In this document: in pieces, positions 7,616 to 15,797 of the stretch
How the letters are laid out: each line of letters opens with the position of its first letter
Position numbering within the stretch: the first letter of the stretch is position 1
Origin: Mesorhizobium loti
GTDB taxonomy: Bacteria; Pseudomonadota; Alphaproteobacteria; Rhizobiales; Rhizobiaceae
Direction: 5' to 3'
DNA: 64,000 nucleotides
Assembly: GCF_001510895.1 (NCBI RefSeq)
Contig: NZ_LPWA01000068.1
Location: forward strand, 1 to 64,000
The notes under the pieces: generated by a model
What the model saw: the letters and a program-made list of their open reading frames with translations, nothing else
Database searches by the model: none
Told to the model about the DNA's origin: nothing
Program-made: the position numbers and the translations under genes

Positions 7616-7651
7616 CAAAACAAAATGCCGCCGGATTGGCCCCGGCGGCAT
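7616..7651 (-). terminator. Rho-independent terminator of the Gly-rich secreted protein gene
   Basis: On the minus strand ATGCCGCCGG (7651-7642) pairs perfectly with CCGGCGGCAT (7634-7625), with a 7-base loop, then TTTGTTTTGG. It lies 29 bases past the stop codon at 7681. Confidence 0.8.
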
Positions 7652-7680
7652 GGCAGTCCACCCTCTGGCAGGTTCGCGCC

Positions 7681-8481
7681 TTACGGCGTCGTGGTCGACG
7701 CGGCTGCTTGGTCGATCTTGTCGGCCAGCACGCCCTTGGCCCAGTCGGTGACCTCCTGATCGACCGGCTTGTTGGCCATGCCCTGGAGCGCCGCGTCGAG
7801 CGAGGCGTCGTCGGGGGCAGGCGCGTTATCGACCGCGGTCTGGGCATCCGCGACCGCTTGGGTGTCATCGGTGATTGCCGTGTTCTGTGCGTCGATCTGC
7901 GCCTGCACGTCGGCGATCTGCGCGTCGAGAGCCGCCTGCTGTTCGGGCGTGAAGCCGGTTGTGTCAGTCGCATTGAGGTCGGCGAGCTGCGTGGTGAGGT
8001 CGGTGAGCGCGGCCTGGTCGGCGGCCAGCTTGGCGTTTGCCGCGTCGAGCTCGGCCTGCGCGTTCTGCGCTGCCGCTGCCTGCGTCACATAGGCCTGGAT
8101 GCCGGCGAACTTCTTGCTCTTGGAGTTCATGTAGGCGTTGATGTTTCGCTGCAGCGAGTTCAGCCGGCCAAGCTTGGAATGGATGTTCTTTTCCTTCGGC
8201 GTCGCAGCCGTGGTGGTGTCGTCGGTCGCGGTGTCGTCGGTCGAGGCGTCAGCGGTGGTCGTGTCGGTACCCTTGTTGTGCCCGGGGGCCGATGCCGAGT
8301 TGCCGTGCGAGGCGCCGCTGTTGCCGTTGCCGCCACCATTGCCGCCGCCATTGCCATTGCCGCCGCCATGGCTGCCGCCATTGCCGTGGCCGCCGCCGTT
8401 TCCGCCGGCCCCGGCAAGCGCCGGAGTAGCCGCGACCGCCAGAATGGCCAGTGATGCTAAAAGAGTTTTTCGGATCGTCAT
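7681..8481 (-). CDS. Secreted Gly-rich and coiled-coil protein
   Basis: A 266-residue exported protein. It has a signal peptide of residues 1-23 (MTIRKTLLASLAILAVAATP, cleavage ALA-GA), a Gly/Asn/His-rich tract of about 45 residues and a Thr/Asp-rich spacer. An Ala/Asp/Gln-rich helical region then has heptad-like spacing (AQAELDAANAKLAADQAALT, IADVQAQIDAQNTAITDDTQ), predicting a coiled coil. The C-terminus (DWAKGVLADKID) is helical. GGAGAAAC precedes ATG 8481, 31 codons inside the longest frame. The gene ends in a strong terminator, so it is probably monocistronic. No enzymatic motif is visible; an envelope structural or matrix role is a guess. Confidence 0.75.
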   Translation of the reverse strand: MTIRKTLLASLAILAVAATPALAGAGGNGGGHGNGGSHGGGNGNGGGNGGGNGNSGASHGNSASAPGHNKGTDTTTADASTDDTATDDTTTAATPKEKNIHSKLGRLNSLQRNINAYMNSKSKKFAGIQAYVTQAAAAQNAQAELDAANAKLAADQAALTDLTTQLADLNATDTTGFTPEQQAALDAQIADVQAQIDAQNTAITDDTQAVADAQTAVDNAPAPDDASLDAALQGMANKPVDQEVTDWAKGVLADKIDQAAASTTTP

Positions 8482-9061
8482 CGTGTTTCTCCGCAGGTGA
8501 ATCGCCACCACTGCCCAACCGCTAGGTCGCGTCATATGAGAATTCCCTAATGGCTTGGAGTAACTTTTAGACAAATACCGTCGCGACAGGGGAGAAAGCC
8601 GGGAAAACTTCCCTGGCGACGACCAAATTATCGCATTAACCTATTGAAATTATTTAATAAATAAATGGTCTACGCTCGGGGCCGCCCTCTGGAACAATGA
8701 AGGCCCATGCCGCATCGGACCATGGGCCCAACGCTATGCGGCCTGGATCGGCCGAAGTGACACATATGCTTGTTTATGCAGTTGTTTTCGGGAAAAAGCC
8801 GCGCGAATTCTGGGCGCCGGGCGCGGGAGCCATCAGCGCTTGGCTGGTCAAGCGCGATAGCGGTTTGTTCTTACACAATCCGGACGGACATCGTTATATA
8901 CTGTTATATGGTTTTCCTGGAATTGCTTTAGTTCTCTAGCGCGGCCTTCGCGTCTTCATCATCCTGGGGCGGAGCAAAGAGCGAAGCGACGCGGCGCAGC
9001 CCCCAGGATGACGACGGCTATAGCTCCTAATCAGCTCGGCAGGCGGCCGATTCGGCTCCGG
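8482..9061. repeat. Intergenic region with AT-rich promoter area and repeats A and D
   Basis: No supported gene in 580 bases. 8560-8670 is AT-rich and probably holds the promoter of the minus-strand gene at 8481. 8871-8940 is a degenerate family A repeat (CAATCCGGACGG ... GGTTTTCCTGGAATTGCTTT). 8963-9015 is a family D element with GAGCGAAGCGACGCGGCGCA flanked by CATCCTGGGG and CCCCAGGATG, forming a hairpin. An 80-codon plus-strand frame starting at 8697 runs through the A repeat and is not called. Confidence 0.55.
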
Positions 9062-9493
9062 CTATGTCGGGCAAGCTCCCTTCACGCTGTCGAGCAGCGG
9101 CACGTTCACCGTGGTCGATTGGCTGATCGGGAAGGCGCTGAAAAACGGGAAATCGATGACGAAGGCATAGCTGGCGTTCACATGCGCCATGCAGAAGCCG
9201 CCGTTCGCCGGATCGGTGGCGATCGTGACGCTCACATTCTGCAGGCCAAGTGCCTGCAGCTTCTGCGTCGCGATCGTCTGGATCTGCGATTGGGTCATCG
9301 TGTTGTTGAGCTGCAGCGAGCGCGCGGAGGCCTCCAGCGCGTAGCGCACGCTGGACATGTTGTTCATCGACCAGCCGAAGGCGAAGATGCCGAAGAGCAG
9401 CATGATCAGAAAAGGCACGATCAGCGCGAATTCAATCGCGGCTCCGCCGGAGCTGTCGCCGGCAAACGCCTTTGCTCTCTTGTCAGCGGACAC
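9062..9493 (-). CDS. TadE-like pilus assembly protein
   Basis: A 143-residue protein. After a short basic N-terminus comes the TadE-like signature [20 protein letters not shown] (about residues 16-35), a prepilin-like single span with Glu after the Ala/Gly turn. A periplasmic domain with one Cys near the end (KGACPT) follows. The GTG at 9493 is chosen because it overlaps the end of the upstream TadE-like gene by 11 bases, with AGGTGG upstream; no in-frame ATG gives a family-like N-terminus. It is last of three co-directional Tad-like genes. No TadA/B/C or secretin gene is in the window, so the assembly apparatus must be elsewhere. Confidence 0.8.
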   Translation of the reverse strand: MSADKRAKAFAGDSSGGAAIEFALIVPFLIMLLFGIFAFGWSMNNMSSVRYALEASARSLQLNNTMTQSQIQTIATQKLQALGLQNVSVTIATDPANGGFCMAHVNASYAFVIDFPFFSAFPISQSTTVNVPLLDSVKGACPT

Positions 9494-9923
9494 GGACCAC
9501 CTGCAGGTGGGAGAGCGCCGTGTCATGAGGGAAGACGCCGAAGCTGAAGGGCGGCACCCAGGTGCCCGACGCCTGGATCTGGACATAGGTCGAGGGGAGC
9601 TTGGATCCCGCGCAGACGGTCGACGACACGACCACGGTGGTTCCGCATTTGTAGGTGCGGGAAATCGCGACCGCCGCATCGGTCGGCTTCTTTTGCCAGC
9701 CTGCGAGCGCGGCGGCCTGGATGGCGTTGTCATCGCTGGCACCGGCTAACAGCAGGTTCGCCGCCGTCTTCACGCCGGACCGCATCGCCAGCGAGCTGGT
9801 GACATAGGACCAGCCGTCGGCGATGCCGAAGAGCGCGGTGCACAACACCGGCAACACGAGCGCGAATTCCACCGCGGCGGCGCCGGAGCGGTTCTTGCGG
9901 AAGCGGATCGCTGTTGGCCCCAT
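9483..9923 (-). CDS. TadE/TadF-like pilus assembly protein
   Basis: A 146-residue protein. Basic [14 protein letters not shown] is followed by [20 protein letters not shown], the TadE-like membrane anchor with the conserved Glu. The rest is a periplasmic domain with two Cys ([16 protein letters not shown]) likely to form a disulfide. It starts 4 bases after the stop of the TadG-like gene and overlaps the next TadE-like gene, so the three are one operon. Proteins of this type are minor pilins or pilin-like parts of Flp/Tad systems; which of TadE or TadF it replaces cannot be told. Confidence 0.8.
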   Translation of the reverse strand: MGPTAIRFRKNRSGAAAVEFALVLPVLCTALFGIADGWSYVTSSLAMRSGVKTAANLLLAGASDDNAIQAAALAGWQKKPTDAAVAISRTYKCGTTVVVSSTVCAGSKLPSTYVQIQASGTWVPPFSFGVFPHDTALSHLQVVRVR

Positions 9924-9927
9924 GCCG

Positions 9928-11171
9928 CTACTCGACGACCGCGACCGACGGTGCCGCGGGGATTTGCCTCATCCCGAGGCTCGTGCAATCCTGCTTGACA
10001 GTGGTGCTGCCAGACCACTGGATGGTGTTGGCAACCACCTGCGTGCAGCCGCCCGTCCCGGAGAAGTTGCCGAGATAGTTGACCTGCTGCCTGGGAAAAT
10101 AAATGGCGCCGGTCAGCAACGAGTTCGCCGTGCCGTTGAAGGTGCTCTGCGCCGCGTTCCCGTTCCTGTCGCCATAGAACAGCACACCGGAATAGGTGCC
10201 CGAGGTCTGCGCGCTGAGTGTGACCTTGGCGTTGCCGTTCATGCTGACGGTGTTGCTCCCGGCCATGAAGATGGTCACCCCGCTGCCGGTGCTGGTGACG
10301 ACCGCGCCCGCGTTGATCTTCAGGCTGCCCTGGACGACATAGACGCCTTCAGAAAGCGTGACATCGCCCTTGAGGTCCATGCCGTTGCAATAGGTGCCGG
10401 CCACGAGCGTTTGCGATGTTTTGCTGCCGTTGACTTTCTGGCACGGGTTGGTGGCCACCGGCGTCGGCAGGTCGGAGAACGGGTCGCGGCGGGCAATGCC
10501 TGGGTGATAGGGGTCTTGCAGACCGTGGTCGCCGGATTGTTCAGCGCCACGCCGCCAACCGTGATCAGGCAGTCGGCCTTGAGCGCGGCCGATCCCTGCG
10601 TCTTGATGGCATCGCTGGCGGTCGAATTCGCCATGATCGAGCAGCCGACCAGGCTGACGTTGGTGTTGCCGGAAAACAGCGCCGCCTGCGAGGCCGACGG
10701 ATCGAGCGCCTCCACGCAGGCCTTGGAAGCATCGGTGATCAGCGCCACCGCCCTCGCCTGCTCCGATACCTGGCTCTGGGTGAAGATGGCGGTGAACATC
10801 CGGTCGAGCTTCTGGTTGAGGATCACCTCGACCGCCTTCTTGGCCGTGTTCGGCCCCGAGGTGGGCGGCGTGTGAACGGTGATGGTGCCCGTACCCAGCC
10901 CGTTGTCGGTGGCCGACTGCGTGGCGGCCGCCGTGATTGCCGCGGTGTTGGATCCGGCGACCTTCTCCAGCGCGCCGGCATAGGCGGCGGCGTCCGCCGT
11001 CGCCTGCAGCTTCAGGCTCGAATAGTACCAATAGGACGTCTCGACGCCGAGCCCGGCCCCGCCGACGACGACCGGCAGGGCGAGCGCGAAGATGGTTGCA
11101 ACATTGCCGCTCTCGCCGCTTCGCAGGCAACGGGAGAAGAAGTGTTTGAAAATTCGACCGAATGAGGCCAT
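9928..11171 (-). pseudogene. TadG-like pilus protein, frameshifted
   Basis: From ATG 11171 (MASFGRIFKHFFSRCLRSGE) the frame shows the TadG N-terminal anchor SGNVATIFALALPVVVGGAG and a long periplasmic region to about 10490 (TTVCKTPITQALPAA). There it switches to a second frame that carries DPFSDLPTPVATNPCQKVNG to the stop at 9928. One missing base around 10484-10497 explains it; the repaired protein has about 414 residues. The C-terminal half (TLVAGTYCNGMDLKGDVTLS, GVYVVQGSLKINAG, GVTIFMAG, TGAIYFP) resembles the intact paralogue at 11451-12668, with the same Cys spacing. A TTG at 11186 is an alternative start. Confidence 0.75.
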
Positions 11172-11450
11172 GCCGAGCGCGCCCAAGCTATCCCAGCCAT
11201 CACGTTCAACACCCGCCGCTAAATGAATGGCTAATTTTTTTCCTCGACTTGCGGCTTTTGGACCCCTGGGGGCGTATTTGCCACCTTACGTCGCAGGTCA
11301 TCGGACTTAGGTCCCAATTAGCGTCAGACTAAGGTGTAACTAGTAAAGAATGCTGATATTTTAGCATTTCCTGCATTTTATCTTTTTCGGAAATCCCCCG
11401 TAGAGACAGGATGGCGTATCGCTCTGCCATATCCGGCGAGGGCGGCTCCG
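11172..11450. promoter_or_regulatory. Divergent promoter region between the TadG-like paralogues
   Basis: A 279-base AT-richer spacer between two divergently read TadG-like genes. An inverted repeat AATGCT (11349-11354) / AGCATT (11363-11368) with an 8-base centre GATATTTT lies about 85 bases before the plus-strand start and could be an operator or hairpin. No gene is supported inside. Confidence 0.45.
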
Positions 11451-12668
11451 ATGATTGGACAGTTCTGGGCTTCGAAGTCCGGCAATTTCGCGCTGGCGAC
11501 CGCGATCGCCATGGTGCCGCTGATGCTCGTCGTGGCCGGCGCTGTCAACGTGGTGGGCACGAGCGACGACGCCGCGCAATTGCAGAATTCGCTGGACGCG
11601 GCCGGGCTTGCGATCGGCACGAAATACCAGCCGAGCATGTCGGCGAATGATGTGCGGCAGCTCGGCCAGACCTTCTTCGCAGCCAATATGAGCGCCGCCG
11701 ACGCCGGGGAATATTCGGGCAGTGTCGACGCCTTCCAGGCAACGGCCAGCGGCGATCCGAGCGCCTATACGATTTCGCTGTCGTCGAGCATCAGCCGCCC
11801 GGCCTTCGTCAGCGGCGCACCTGCCTGGCAGGCGACGCGCTCGGCCTCCATCAAGGTCAAGCCCGGGGCGCAGGCATGTGTGCTGGCGCTAGATCCGCAT
11901 GTGAGTTCCGCGGTCAGTCTGCAAGGTTCGACCAATGTCAAGATGAACGGCTGCGTGATCGCCGCCAACTCGGACGCGGCCGGCGCCGTCAGCCGGGGCG
12001 GCTCGGCGATCGTCAGCGCCGCATGTGTCTCGACGGTCGGCACGACCTCCGGCCTGACGTTGCCCAACGCCACGCTTTCGTGCGGCGCGCCGCTGGAAAA
12101 CCAGTATGCGTCCTTCGATCCGCTGGCCAACGTCACCCCGCCTGCCTACGGGATGTGCCAGTCGGTCCCCAACGGAAAGACGATCACGCTGTCGCCCGGC
12201 ACCTATTGCGACAAGACCTTGTCAGGCAAGATCACGCTCAGTCCGGGCATCTATGTCCTGCGCAACGTCACCATAAAGCCCGGCGGCAATGGCAGCCTGA
12301 CCGGCCTGGGCGTGACGATCTTCCTGATGGAAGGCTCGCAGATCATCATCAACGCCAACGAGGCGGTGAACCTTTCGCCCATGACCACCGGTCCCTACGC
12401 CGGTATCACCATCTTCCAGGCCCACGGCAACACACAAGCGCTGACGATCAACGGCGGATCCGGCTCGGTGGTGAGCGGCTTCATCTACGCCCCCGACGCG
12501 GCGATCACCTATGCCGGCAATTCGGACATGAATGCCGAAGGCAGTTGCCTGCGACTGGTCGGCAAAACCGTCGCTATGACGGGAACCTCAGCCGTCAAGT
12601 CGGACTGCACGGCCGCGCTCGGCAACCGCGAGATGTATGCCGGCAGGATGATCACGCTGGTGAAGTAG
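11451..12668 (+). CDS. TadG-like pilus assembly protein
   Basis: A 405-residue protein. Residues 8-30 (SKSGNFALATAIAMVPLMLV) are the TadG-type membrane anchor, followed by helical DDAAQLQNSLDAAGLAIGTK. The periplasmic part has repeated short beta segments (TLSPGTYCDKTLSGKITLSP, GIYVLRNVTIKPGG, GVTIFLMEG, SGFIYAPDAAITYAG) suggesting a beta-helix-like fold, and about eight Cys in positions shared with the paralogue at 9928-11171. The ATG at 11451 has a GAGGG upstream. It is divergent from the pilin-like operon and was probably made by duplication. Likely role: surface-exposed part of a Tad/Flp structure. Confidence 0.8.
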   Translation: MIGQFWASKSGNFALATAIAMVPLMLVVAGAVNVVGTSDDAAQLQNSLDAAGLAIGTKYQPSMSANDVRQLGQTFFAANMSAADAGEYSGSVDAFQATASGDPSAYTISLSSSISRPAFVSGAPAWQATRSASIKVKPGAQACVLALDPHVSSAVSLQGSTNVKMNGCVIAANSDAAGAVSRGGSAIVSAACVSTVGTTSGLTLPNATLSCGAPLENQYASFDPLANVTPPAYGMCQSVPNGKTITLSPGTYCDKTLSGKITLSPGIYVLRNVTIKPGGNGSLTGLGVTIFLMEGSQIIINANEAVNLSPMTTGPYAGITIFQAHGNTQALTINGGSGSVVSGFIYAPDAAITYAGNSDMNAEGSCLRLVGKTVAMTGTSAVKSDCTAALGNREMYAGRMITLVK

Positions 12669-12671
12669 CGC

Positions 12672-12694
12672 CAATCTCCCCTCGAGGGAGGAGA
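12672..12694. repeat. Short family C palindrome
   Basis: AATCTCCCCTCGAGGGAGGAGATCA is a short imperfect palindrome of the CTCCCC..GGGGAG family. It fills the 26-base gap between two convergent genes and may serve as a two-way terminator, although no T-run is present. Confidence 0.5.
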
Positions 12695-12931
12695 TCACAG
12701 TTCGCCCACGATATCCGCGCCCGGCTGCTCGTCGAAGAGCACCGCGCAGCCGCGCTCCAGCGCCACCTGGCTCAAGGCATTCGCCGCCGCCTCGTCCGAC
12801 GAGACGAAGTCGCCGGTCAGGACGCGCAGTTCCTCGACGGCTTTCGACATTGAGATGAAGCGCCCGGCCGCGCGATCGCTCGCGCAGGCATCGACGACGC
12901 AAAGAAGATCGATGAGTTCGAAGCTATCCAT
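12695..12931 (-). CDS. Small hypothetical protein
   Basis: A 78-residue soluble protein, MDSFELIDLLCVVDACASDR..., mostly helical and acidic at both ends. GGAGG lies 8 bases before ATG 12931; longer upstream readings are Arg-rich and not protein-like. A GGAAC-N17-CGTT promoter at 12968-12993 suggests EcfG control. No domain is recognised. It resembles other short rhizobial proteins of the stress regulon in size and context only. Confidence 0.7.
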   Translation of the reverse strand: MDSFELIDLLCVVDACASDRAAGRFISMSKAVEELRVLTGDFVSSDEAAANALSQVALERGCAVLFDEQPGADIVGEL

Positions 12932-12967
12932 GGCGGCCTCCGCCCACAGCATCCCTTCGCGGGAGTC

Positions 12968-12993
12968 AACGGCGCGACGTGCGCCCAGGTTCC
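12968..12993 (-). promoter_or_regulatory. EcfG-type promoter of the gene at 12695
   Basis: On the minus strand GGAAC (12993-12989), 17 bases, CGTT (12971-12968). It lies 37 bases before ATG 12931, between that gene and the stop codon of the gene upstream. Confidence 0.6.
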
Positions 12994-12995
12994 GC

Positions 12996-13235
12996 TCACG
13001 AATTAGACAACGGCCTTTGGGGCGCGAGCTTGAGATCGAAGCGCGGCGGCAGGCAAGGCTCGAAGCAGACCTTGCGCACGGATCCGGTCGTGGCCGGATC
13101 AAGCGGAAGCAGAATGACCATCTGCGCGTGACGTTGCGGCCAGAGCGGCCTGCCGAAGACGAGGAAGATGCCGGCGATCACGGCTGCCAGCAAAAGGGCG
13201 GCGAATAGGTTCGCGATAAACTCGCCGGGCTGCAT
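12996..13235 (-). CDS. Small single-span membrane protein
   Basis: A 79-residue protein starting MQPGEFIANLFAALLLAAVI. One membrane helix (about residues 8-28) is followed by a Pro/Arg-rich tail with two Cys (KVCFEPCLPPRF). GGGAGAGG precedes ATG 13235. The longer frame upstream runs through the tandem A repeats and is rejected. Function unknown. Confidence 0.65.
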   Translation of the reverse strand: MQPGEFIANLFAALLLAAVIAGIFLVFGRPLWPQRHAQMVILLPLDPATTGSVRKVCFEPCLPPRFDLKLAPQRPLSNS

Positions 13236-13245
13236 GGGCCTCTCC

Positions 13246-13385
13246 CTAGAGCAGTTCGCCGAACTGCTTTCCTTGTTCGTCGCAATTCCGGACGGAAAAC
13301 CGCTGCGCACTTTTCCTGGAATTGCTCTCTTGCCTGTCGCAATTCCGGACGGAAACCGCCGCGCACTTTTCCTGGAATTGCGACG
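13246..13385. repeat. Tandem family A palindromic repeats
   Basis: Two direct copies of the A core lie end to end: CAATTCCGGACGGAAAACCG ... CACTTTTCCTGGAATTGC (13286-13325) and CAATTCCGGACGGAAACCGC ... the same right arm (13339-13381). A leading AGAGCAGTTCGCCGAACTGCT hairpin (13249-13269) precedes them. Each copy can fold by pairing CAATTCC with GGAATTG. Confidence 0.8.
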
Positions 13386-13668
13386 GGAGCTGCCCGCCAC
13401 ATCGCAGGAGATGGCGGGCACTCCACTCTGAGCCGCCGATGAAGGGACTTTGTTCGACGACCTGTCAGGCAATGAATTGCCAGCGTACTTGTTTCCAAAA
13501 AACCAGCCGCTCGGGCCTCTGCAGTGCAAGGTGAGACTTCAGTCGCACCGTGGCTACGGACCGTAGCCCCCAGGCGCAACCAGTTGGGCGGGAACACGTT
13601 GACTGAGCGGCTACTCCAGCACTGGCCCGCGTCGGAAGGCGCGGGCCCCTTTTTCTCGCCGGCAGCTC
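13386..13668. ncRNA. Possible small RNA ending at a strong terminator
   Basis: No protein gene is supported in 13386-13668, yet a strong plus-strand terminator stands at 13624-13654. The sequence before it (13530-13623) holds short complementary stretches, including GGCTACGGACCGTAGCC (13550-13566), a perfect hairpin. An RNA starting near 13440-13530 and ending at about 13654 would explain an orphan terminator. No Rfam family is recognised and the 5' end is unknown. Confidence 0.35.
13624..13654 (+). terminator. Orphan Rho-independent terminator
   Basis: GGCCCGCG (13624-13631) pairs perfectly with CGCGGGCC (13640-13647) over an 8-base loop, then CCTTTTT. No plus-strand protein gene ends nearby, so it may end a small RNA. 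Confidence 0.7.
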
Positions 13669-13860
13669 TCAGCCGTCCATTTCCATCGGCTTATGCGCGG
13701 GCCTTTGATGCCACACGACCTGGCGGAAATCCGTCAGTTCGACAACCTGGTCGCAGACCGGACAGATGTAGCTGTCACAACATTGGCGGAGCGCCGGCGG
13801 GTCACGACGGGTGCCAAGGACCCGCGGATCGGTTTCCATTTTCGGAGCCAGATGAAGCAT
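13669..13860 (-). CDS. Small zinc-finger-like protein
   Basis: A 63-residue protein. CCDSYICPVC followed 19 residues later by a His (VVWHQRPAH) forms a Cys2-His2-like candidate metal site (C..C-X-H-X4-H). GGGAGG precedes ATG 13860 at good distance. It is basic at the N-terminus. It could bind nucleic acid or zinc, but the family is not recognised. Confidence 0.6.
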   Translation of the reverse strand: MLHLAPKMETDPRVLGTRRDPPALRQCCDSYICPVCDQVVELTDFRQVVWHQRPAHKPMEMDG

Positions 13861-14405
13861 CGGTTTCCTCCCTGTTTTTTGTTTGATTGTCTCCGCCCGA
13901 TGGTCCTCCCCGCCCGGCTACGTCCCTGCCCAGTGTGCGGCGCACACCTGGCCAAGCTCGAGACTGTTCTGGTTGGGGATCGCGACGGCGGCGACGGGTT
14001 CGTCCAGACCGGTTGCCGAGGATTCATCGAATTCTCCCTTTTTGGGGCGAGAACGGATGGTCCCTCAACCATCGTCGTGCCGACGTTTGGAAGCAAAGCA
14101 CGGTTCATAGCGGCGCGCATTAACTTTCGACATAAGGGGGCAACGAATCCGCCAGGCGGCGCCGCCTCTGGCCTGCCCGTCCTCCGCCGCAGCTCCCCCA
14201 CAAGGGGAGATCGCCAGCTCTGGCGTCGCACGCAACCGCTCCAATCGCCTCGGTTGCAACCGGTTGTAGACGTTCTCTTGTGCGGTGCGGCGGCTTGACA
14301 AGAAACTGCTTTTGTTCTCTTTATGTTTCGATCAACACCGCTTACAACAGCCGCTGCTAATGCTGCAATGCCGAAAAGCGGACGGGATGGAGACGGGAGC
14401 GCGCG
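13861..14405. other. Largely non-coding stretch with a family C repeat
   Basis: A plus-strand frame from 13900 has CPVCGAHLAKLETVLVGDRD and FVQTGCRGFIEF, like a degraded zinc ribbon. It lacks a ribosome binding site and runs into the family C repeat at 14185-14232 (GCTCCCCCACAAGGGGAGAT). I treat it as a possible relic, not a gene. 14290-14405 holds the dinB promoter region and the leader GGAGACGGGAGCG. Confidence 0.4.
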
Positions 14406-15668
14406 ATGCCCGCCACGAACGCCGCTTCAGCCGCCACCATCCTGCATGCCGATCTCGACGCTTTCTATGCGTCCGTCGAGCAGTTGCTCGATCCTTCGTT
14501 GCGCGGCAGGCCGATCGCGGTCGGCGGCGGCGTTGTGCTTGCAGCCTCCTATGAGGCGAAGGTTTTCGGCGTGCGCGGCGGCATGCCCGGCCGCAAGGCG
14601 CGCGAGCTCTGCCCGCAGCTGATCTTCGTCGGCGGACGATTCAGCGAATACCAGCGGCTTGGCGACGCCGCGATCAAGATGCTTGACGATTTCACGCCGC
14701 TGGTCGAGCGCATCTCGATCGACGAGGCTTTTGCCGATGTCGCCGGCTGCACGCATCTGTTCGGGCCGCCGGAGGAGATCGCCAAGACCATCCGTCATCG
14801 CGTGAAGAGCGAGCTCGGCCTGCCGATCTCGATCGGCGTGGCGCGGACAAAACATCTCGCCAAGATCGCCTCGCAGGTAGCCAAGCCCGACGGGCTGGTG
14901 GTGGTCGAGCCCGGCACCGAGCTTGCCTTCCTGCACGATTTGCCGGTGTCGCTGATGTGGGGCGTCGGCCCGGCGACCAAGGCCAGGCTCGCCGAGATCG
15001 GCGTCGAGACCATCGGGCAATTGGCGCGTACGCATAGCGGTGCGCTGGAGCGGCTGATCGGCCACGCCGCCGGCCAGAAGCTCGCAGCGCTCGCTTGGAA
15101 CCGCGACCCGCGTCCGCTGGAGACGCACAGGCGGGCGCATTCGGCCGGCGCGCAGTCGGCGCTCGGCCGCAAGCCCGCGCTGCCGCGGGTCTTCGTGCCG
15201 ACGCTCCTGCATCTGGCCGACCGCGTCGCCAGCCGCCTGCGCGCCAAGGACCGGCCCGGCCGCACGGTGACGGTGCGCGTACGTTTCGCCGACATGCGCG
15301 CGGTCACCCGCTCGGTGACGCTGGAACAGCCGATCCAAGCCACCACGGTGCTCGCCGAAATCGCCGAGGAGCTGGTGCGCGGCGTGCTCGCCGCCCATCC
15401 GAGCGAGCGGGAAATCTCGCTGCTGGCGATCTCGGTCTCGCATCTGGAAGAGCATGCCGAGCTGCAGCTCGAGCTGCCGCTCGGCCTTGCGGATGAGAAG
15501 CTGAAGCCCGGCAGCCGCCGGGGGCTGGCCCGCTTCAGCGCCGACCGCGCTATCGACAAGATCCGCCAGCGCTTCGGCAAGGAAGCCGTCGGCTACGGCA
15601 CGGTGGCGCTGGAAGTCGCGCGTTCGGTGCCGGATGAATTCAGGGAGCTGGCCGAGAAGGAGCTGTAG
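14406..15668 (+). CDS. dinB: DNA polymerase IV (Y-family)
   Basis: 420 residues. A translesion polymerase that extends past lesions or mismatches with low fidelity. The palm motifs are intact: HADLDAFYASVEQ (residues 14-26, metal-binding Asp16) and SIDEAF (104-109, Asp106/Glu107). The fingers, the thumb helix-hairpin-helix (WGVGPATKARLAEIGVETIG) and a little-finger domain follow. The C-terminus (VPDEFRELAEKEL) shows no clear QL.LF clamp-binding motif, so clamp contact may differ from E. coli Pol IV. It is monocistronic. I see no SOS box by eye in the short upstream region. Confidence 0.92.
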   Translation: MPATNAASAATILHADLDAFYASVEQLLDPSLRGRPIAVGGGVVLAASYEAKVFGVRGGMPGRKARELCPQLIFVGGRFSEYQRLGDAAIKMLDDFTPLVERISIDEAFADVAGCTHLFGPPEEIAKTIRHRVKSELGLPISIGVARTKHLAKIASQVAKPDGLVVVEPGTELAFLHDLPVSLMWGVGPATKARLAEIGVETIGQLARTHSGALERLIGHAAGQKLAALAWNRDPRPLETHRRAHSAGAQSALGRKPALPRVFVPTLLHLADRVASRLRAKDRPGRTVTVRVRFADMRAVTRSVTLEQPIQATTVLAEIAEELVRGVLAAHPSEREISLLAISVSHLEEHAELQLELPLGLADEKLKPGSRRGLARFSADRAIDKIRQRFGKEAVGYGTVALEVARSVPDEFRELAEKEL

Positions 15669-15680
15669 AGGGGCGTTGGA

Positions 15681-15743
15681 GCGAGGCGCCGAAGCTGCCA
15701 ATCTCCCCCCTCGTGGGGGAGATGTCCGGCAGGACAGAGGGGG
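15681..15743. repeat. Family C repeat, left arm of a 63-bp perfect inverted repeat
   Basis: Identical over 63 bases to the reverse complement of 16188-16250. It contains the CTCCCCCCTCGTGGGGGAG palindrome and a GTCCGGCAGGAC hairpin. It starts 12 bases after the dinB stop codon. With the right arm it encloses the DUF559 gene. Confidence 0.85.
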
Positions 15744-15797
15744 GCGCCGTAGAGTAGAAGCGTTGGCGGCACAAACCTCAGTTCCGTAACTCCGACC

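Noticed and set aside
8697..8939. 80-codon plus-strand frame after the AT-rich region
   Set aside because: Its second half is a degenerate family A repeat; no ribosome binding site.
13900..14298. Plus-strand frame with CPVCGAHLAKLE and a second Cys, like a zinc ribbon
   Set aside because: No ribosome binding site, and its end runs through a family C repeat. It may be a relic, but the evidence is too weak for a gene call.
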